The notes under the pieces are model-generated. The model searched no databases. It saw only the letters and a program-made list of their open reading frames with translations, and was not told where the DNA came from. 7,842 nucleotides of DNA from Anaerolineaceae bacterium UBA1363 (GTDB taxonomy: Bacteria; Chloroflexota; Anaerolineae; Anaerolineales; Anaerolineaceae). The stretch spans positions 1 to 7,842 of the forward strand of contig DBRR01000038.1 in the NCBI GenBank assembly GCA_002306055.1, read 5' to 3'. The position numbers and the translations under genes are program-made. Positions 4,785 to 7,842 of the stretch are shown piece after piece (positions within the stretch are counted from its first letter, which is position 1; every line of letters begins with the position of its first letter).

Positions 4785-6382
4785 GCCTGAACCAGCTTTC
4801 CGCTTTGGAGGTCGCTGCCCACGTGCGCGCCGGCGAGCTGAGCGCTCGCGAAGTCCTGGAAGCTTCCCTGTCGCAGATCCGCGCTGTTGACGGCCAGCCA
4901 GGCAGGCTTGACAAACAACAACTCGACCCCGCTGAAGAGCAAAAAGTACACGCCTTTATCCGCCTGACCGAAGACCTTGCCCACCGGCAAGCGGACGAAG
5001 TGGATCGCAAGATCTCCGCTGGTGAAGACCCCGGCATCCTGGCAGGCGTACCAGTCTCGATCAAGGACATCTTCACCCTGCAAGGCGTTGAAACCACGGC
5101 TGCCTCGCGTATTCTGTATAACTTCAAACCGCCCTACACCGCCACGCCCGTTCAGAAGCTAATCGAAGCAGGCGCGCTCATTTTGGGCAAGGTCAATCTT
5201 GATGAGTTTACTTTTGGGTCTTCCAGCGAATCCAGCGCTTTTAAACCCACGCCAAACAACCCCTGGAACACATCCCATGTGCCTGGCGGCTCATCGGGCG
5301 GCTCCACCGCCAGCGTTGCCGCCGAAGAGGTGGCGCTTTCGCTCGGCACAGACACCGGCGGTTCCATCCGCCAGCCAGCTGCCTTTTGCGGTGTGGTTGG
5401 GCTCAAACCAACTTATGGGCGCGTTTCGCGCTACGGTTTGATGGCTTTCTCATCCTCCCTGGACTGCCCGGGTCCGATCGCCCGTAACATTAGCGACGCT
5501 GCCCTGATGCTCCAGGCTATAGCCGGAACAGATCCAAAAGACAGCACTTCCTCAGTCGTGCCAACTTCGAACTACCTTGAAGCATTAAAGGAAGGGGTAA
5601 AAGGTTTGCGGGTGGGGCTTTCGCCCGATTACACCCACCTTTTCTACCCGGATTTTGAGACCGGTGAGCTTAGCCTGGAATCTATCCAAAAAGAAATCAG
5701 CGAATCCGTGCTTCATGCGGCTTCGGTGTTGGCGGACCTTGGCGCTGAAATCGTCGAAAAGGTGCCTCTGCCCAACACCAAATACAGCATCCCAACCTAT
5801 TTTGTAGTTTCGCGTGTTGAGGCTGCTTCCAATCTACACCGCTTCGACGGCGTCAAATATGGCTACCGCACCCCCGTTGAGGTGGAAGACCTGCAGGACC
5901 TCATCCGCCGCACGCGCGCTGAAGGTTTTGGCTCTGAGGCCAAGCTGCGTATCCTGATGGGTATGTACCTTTCCTCGGAAGGTTTTGCCGCGAACTATTA
6001 CCAGCGTGCTCTCAAAGTGCGCGCCATGATCCGGCGCGATTTTGAGCGCGCCTTTGACCCCCATGGCGAGCACCGCTTGGATGTAGTCCTCACCCCCACC
6101 ACCGCCACCACCGCCTTCAAACGCAACGACGTCTTCGGCAATACCGTACGCATGCAGTACTCGGATCAGATGACCGTTTCTGCCAACCACGCTGGTTTGC
6201 CAGCTGTGAGCGTTCCTGGAGGATTGGATGCAGACAATCTACCCATTGGGATCCAGTTCATCGGCCCGGACTTCCGCGAAGACCTGATCCTGCGGGCGGG
6301 CTATGCCTATGAGCAGGCAACCCTCGACGAAGCCTGGCGCTCGGTGCGCCCGGCAATCCTGCGCCAGGAGGTGGCAAAATGA
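4781..6382 (+). CDS. gatA: Glu-tRNA(Gln)/Asp-tRNA(Asn) amidotransferase subunit A (glutaminase)
   Basis: GatA is an amidase-signature enzyme. It hydrolyses glutamine (or asparagine) and passes ammonia through an internal channel to GatB. The Ser-cisSer-Lys catalytic set is intact: K95 in GVPVSIKDIF, S171 in PGGSSGGS and the nucleophile S195 in GTDTGGSIRQP. The S171-S195 spacing of 24 equals that of the S. aureus enzyme (S154, S178). At 533 residues it is about 45 longer than the usual 485-490. About 16 extra residues sit before K95 (roughly 37-54, around GQPGRLDKQQLDPAEEQK), and further extra sequence lies near 286-300 (TGELSLES region). Elsewhere the family pattern holds, including the C-terminal NHAGLPAVSVPGG and IGIQFIGPDF. 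An upstream ATG at 4658 lies in another frame of gatC and is not used. Its stop overlaps the gatB start. Confidence 0.96.
   Translation: MSLNQLSALEVAAHVRAGELSAREVLEASLSQIRAVDGQPGRLDKQQLDPAEEQKVHAFIRLTEDLAHRQADEVDRKISAGEDPGILAGVPVSIKDIFTLQGVETTAASRILYNFKPPYTATPVQKLIEAGALILGKVNLDEFTFGSSSESSAFKPTPNNPWNTSHVPGGSSGGSTASVAAEEVALSLGTDTGGSIRQPAAFCGVVGLKPTYGRVSRYGLMAFSSSLDCPGPIARNISDAALMLQAIAGTDPKDSTSSVVPTSNYLEALKEGVKGLRVGLSPDYTHLFYPDFETGELSLESIQKEISESVLHAASVLADLGAEIVEKVPLPNTKYSIPTYFVVSRVEAASNLHRFDGVKYGYRTPVEVEDLQDLIRRTRAEGFGSEAKLRILMGMYLSSEGFAANYYQRALKVRAMIRRDFERAFDPHGEHRLDVVLTPTTATTAFKRNDVFGNTVRMQYSDQMTVSANHAGLPAVSVPGGLDADNLPIGIQFIGPDFREDLILRAGYAYEQATLDEAWRSVRPAILRQEVAK
6366..6382 (+). promoter_or_regulatory. 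gatA-gatB coupling site with strong Shine-Dalgarno
   Basis: A perfect AGGAGG (6366-6371) stands seven bases before the gatB ATG at 6379, and ATGA at 6379-6382 overlaps the gatA stop. It is the same junction design as gatC-gatA, but with a stronger ribosome binding site. Confidence 0.8.
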
Positions 6383-7818
6383 AAGACTACGAAGTTGTCA
6401 TCGGGCTGGAAACCCATATCCAGCTCAACACCCAGACCAAGATTTTCTGCTCCTGCAAGGCTGACTCGTGGGAAGCCGCGCCAAATACAAATATTTGCCC
6501 GGTCTGCTCCGGCATGCCCGGAGTGCTGCCCGTGCTGAACAGCGCAGCTATCCATAAAGGTGCGCTGCTGGCAGCCGCGATGCACGCGGAGGTCAATCCG
6601 GTTTCGTACTTTGACCGCAAGAACTACTTCTACCCAGATCTGCCGAAGGGCTACCAGATCACCCAATTCGACGAGCCCATCGGCAAGGGCGGTTATCTCG
6701 ACTTGCACATGCCTGATGGTGCCATCCGCCGCGTTCGCATTCACAAGCTGCACCTCGAAGAAGATGCCGGCAAAACCAAGCTCGATCACGGCTTGCGCCT
6801 GGTAGACTTTAACCGCTGCGGTGTGCCGCTGGTGGAGATGGTCACCGAACCCGACCTGCGATCCGGCGAAGAAGCAGCACAGTATCTTATCCAGTTGCGC
6901 CAGCTTTTGCGCTGGATCGGCGTATCGGAAGCCGATATGGAGCGCGGTCACCTGCGCTGCGACGCTAACGTCTCGATCCGCGAACGCGGCAGCCAGGTTC
7001 TGAACACCAAAACCGAAATCAAAAACGTCAACTCCATCGATGCTGTCCGCCAGGCGATCATCGAGGAAAGCAAACGTCAGATCGAACTCGTGGAGTCTGG
7101 CGGAAAAGTGGTCAGCTATACCCTCGACTGGGACGCAGACACTGGCAAGCTGAGCATGATGCGCTCCAAGGAGACCGAGGCGGACTACCGCTACTTCCGC
7201 GAGCCCGACTTGCTGCCGGTTGTTTTGACAGAGGAGGAAATCGCGCGCATCAAGGCTGAACTGCCGGAACTCCCGCCGGAAAGAAAGGCGCGCTTTGAGA
7301 TGGAATATGGGCTTTCAGCATACGATGCCGAGATCCTGACCGCGGACCGCGGACTTTCGGACTATTTTGAAACCGCGGTTGCCAGCTTTGGCGGGGAAGC
7401 AAAAATCGTCTCCAACTGGATGATGAACGACCTCTCGCGCCTGATGAACGACCTGGGTAAGACCGCCTCTGAGCTGGCGCTCACCCCTGCCTTCCTGGCG
7501 CAGATCATCCGCATGGTGGAAGATGGCAAGATCACCGCTGCCACCGGCAAGAGCCTGCTGCGCAAGGTGGAGGAAAGCCGTCGCGAGCCGGCGCAGATCG
7601 TGGAAGCCGAAGGATTGGCGGTGATCGCCGACAGCGATGCCCTGAGAGAGCAAATTCAGTCAGTGCTGGCTGCCTCGACGGCAGAGGTGGAGAGCTTCAG
7701 AGCCGGCAAGGAGAGCCTTTTGGGTTGGTTCGTGGGGCAGGTGATGCGCGCCACTGGCGGTAAAGCCGATCCGAAGCGCACGCGCGAGATTTTGCTGGAG
7801 TTGCTCAGGCAGAAATAA
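6379..7818 (+). CDS. gatB: Glu-tRNA(Gln)/Asp-tRNA(Asn) amidotransferase subunit B
   Basis: GatB binds the misacylated tRNA, activates the Glu or Asp side chain with ATP and amidates it with ammonia from GatA. At 479 residues it has the usual length. Landmarks in order: VIGLETHIQL (7-16); a zinc knuckle C24, C26, C40, C43; KNYFYPDLPKGYQITQ (81-96); HLEEDAGK (125-132); DFNRCGVPLVEMVTEPD (143-159); RCDANVSIR (193-201); EIKNVNS (213-219); MRSKETEADYRYFREPD (261-277). The C-terminal helical/YqeY-like domain (about 330-479) ends in GKADPKRTREILLELL and contacts the tRNA elbow in known structures. All expected blocks are present. It is the last gene of the operon here. Only 24 bases follow, with no terminator visible. 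Whether Gln, Asn or both are made this way cannot be told from this window. Confidence 0.97.
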   Translation: MKDYEVVIGLETHIQLNTQTKIFCSCKADSWEAAPNTNICPVCSGMPGVLPVLNSAAIHKGALLAAAMHAEVNPVSYFDRKNYFYPDLPKGYQITQFDEPIGKGGYLDLHMPDGAIRRVRIHKLHLEEDAGKTKLDHGLRLVDFNRCGVPLVEMVTEPDLRSGEEAAQYLIQLRQLLRWIGVSEADMERGHLRCDANVSIRERGSQVLNTKTEIKNVNSIDAVRQAIIEESKRQIELVESGGKVVSYTLDWDADTGKLSMMRSKETEADYRYFREPDLLPVVLTEEEIARIKAELPELPPERKARFEMEYGLSAYDAEILTADRGLSDYFETAVASFGGEAKIVSNWMMNDLSRLMNDLGKTASELALTPAFLAQIIRMVEDGKITAATGKSLLRKVEESRREPAQIVEAEGLAVIADSDALREQIQSVLAASTAEVESFRAGKESLLGWFVGQVMRATGGKADPKRTREILLELLRQK

Positions 7819-7842
7819 CAGCAATTCTCATTATGGCGAATT

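Noticed and set aside
6092..6118. Pyrimidine-rich CCN repeat in gatA
   Set aside because: It encodes the Thr/Pro/Ala run of the normal GatA LTPTTATTA segment, so codon use explains it.
6307..6951. 214-residue open frame on the minus strand across the gatA/gatB junction
   Set aside because: It lies antisense to strongly conserved gatB codons, has no ribosome binding site seen and no recognisable domain. It is a shadow of G+C-rich codon use.

Overview
The window reads as chromosomal DNA from a free-living bacterium. My best guess is a member of the Chloroflexota (Anaerolineae-like). This rests on the style of the large GT-C glycosyltransferase, an enlarged GatA with an extra N-terminal segment, a GatCAB amidotransferase, and moderately high G+C in the housekeeping genes. 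The taxonomic call is an inference from protein character, not from a marker search.

Layout, left to right. Positions 1-60 may hold the last codons of a rightward gene. Positions 73-2115 (minus) encode a 680-residue polytopic glycosyltransferase of the GT39/ArnT-like GT-C type, with a discoidin-like beta-sandwich at its C-terminus. Positions 2116-3322 form an A+T-richer island centred on a REP-associated tyrosine transposase (RAYT, 2531-3049, plus). This gene is bracketed by two related composite palindromic units (2321-2499 and 3116-3302). Each unit contains two imperfect hairpins in opposite orientation, each headed by GTAG (CTAC at the far end), which is the hallmark of REP/BIME sequences. 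Extra orphan half-REP heads lie beside each unit. After the island come a Nudix hydrolase (3323-3865, minus) and a zinc-ribbon two-TM protein (3899-4330, minus), probably one leftward operon. A back-to-back promoter region (about 4410-4475) separates these from the rightward gatC-gatA-gatB operon (4476-7818), whose three genes are joined by two ATGA overlaps.

How they work together: GatCAB is the heterotrimeric amidotransferase that converts misacylated Glu-tRNA(Gln) and/or Asp-tRNA(Asn) into the correct aminoacyl-tRNA, and all three subunits are present with intact key residues. The glycosyltransferase is an unrelated envelope function. The RAYT-REP island is the most unusual part. It looks like a self-contained 'REPtron': a single-copy domesticated Y1 transposase carrying its own cognate hairpins on both sides. 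The spacing and symmetry of these hairpins can be read directly from the sequence.
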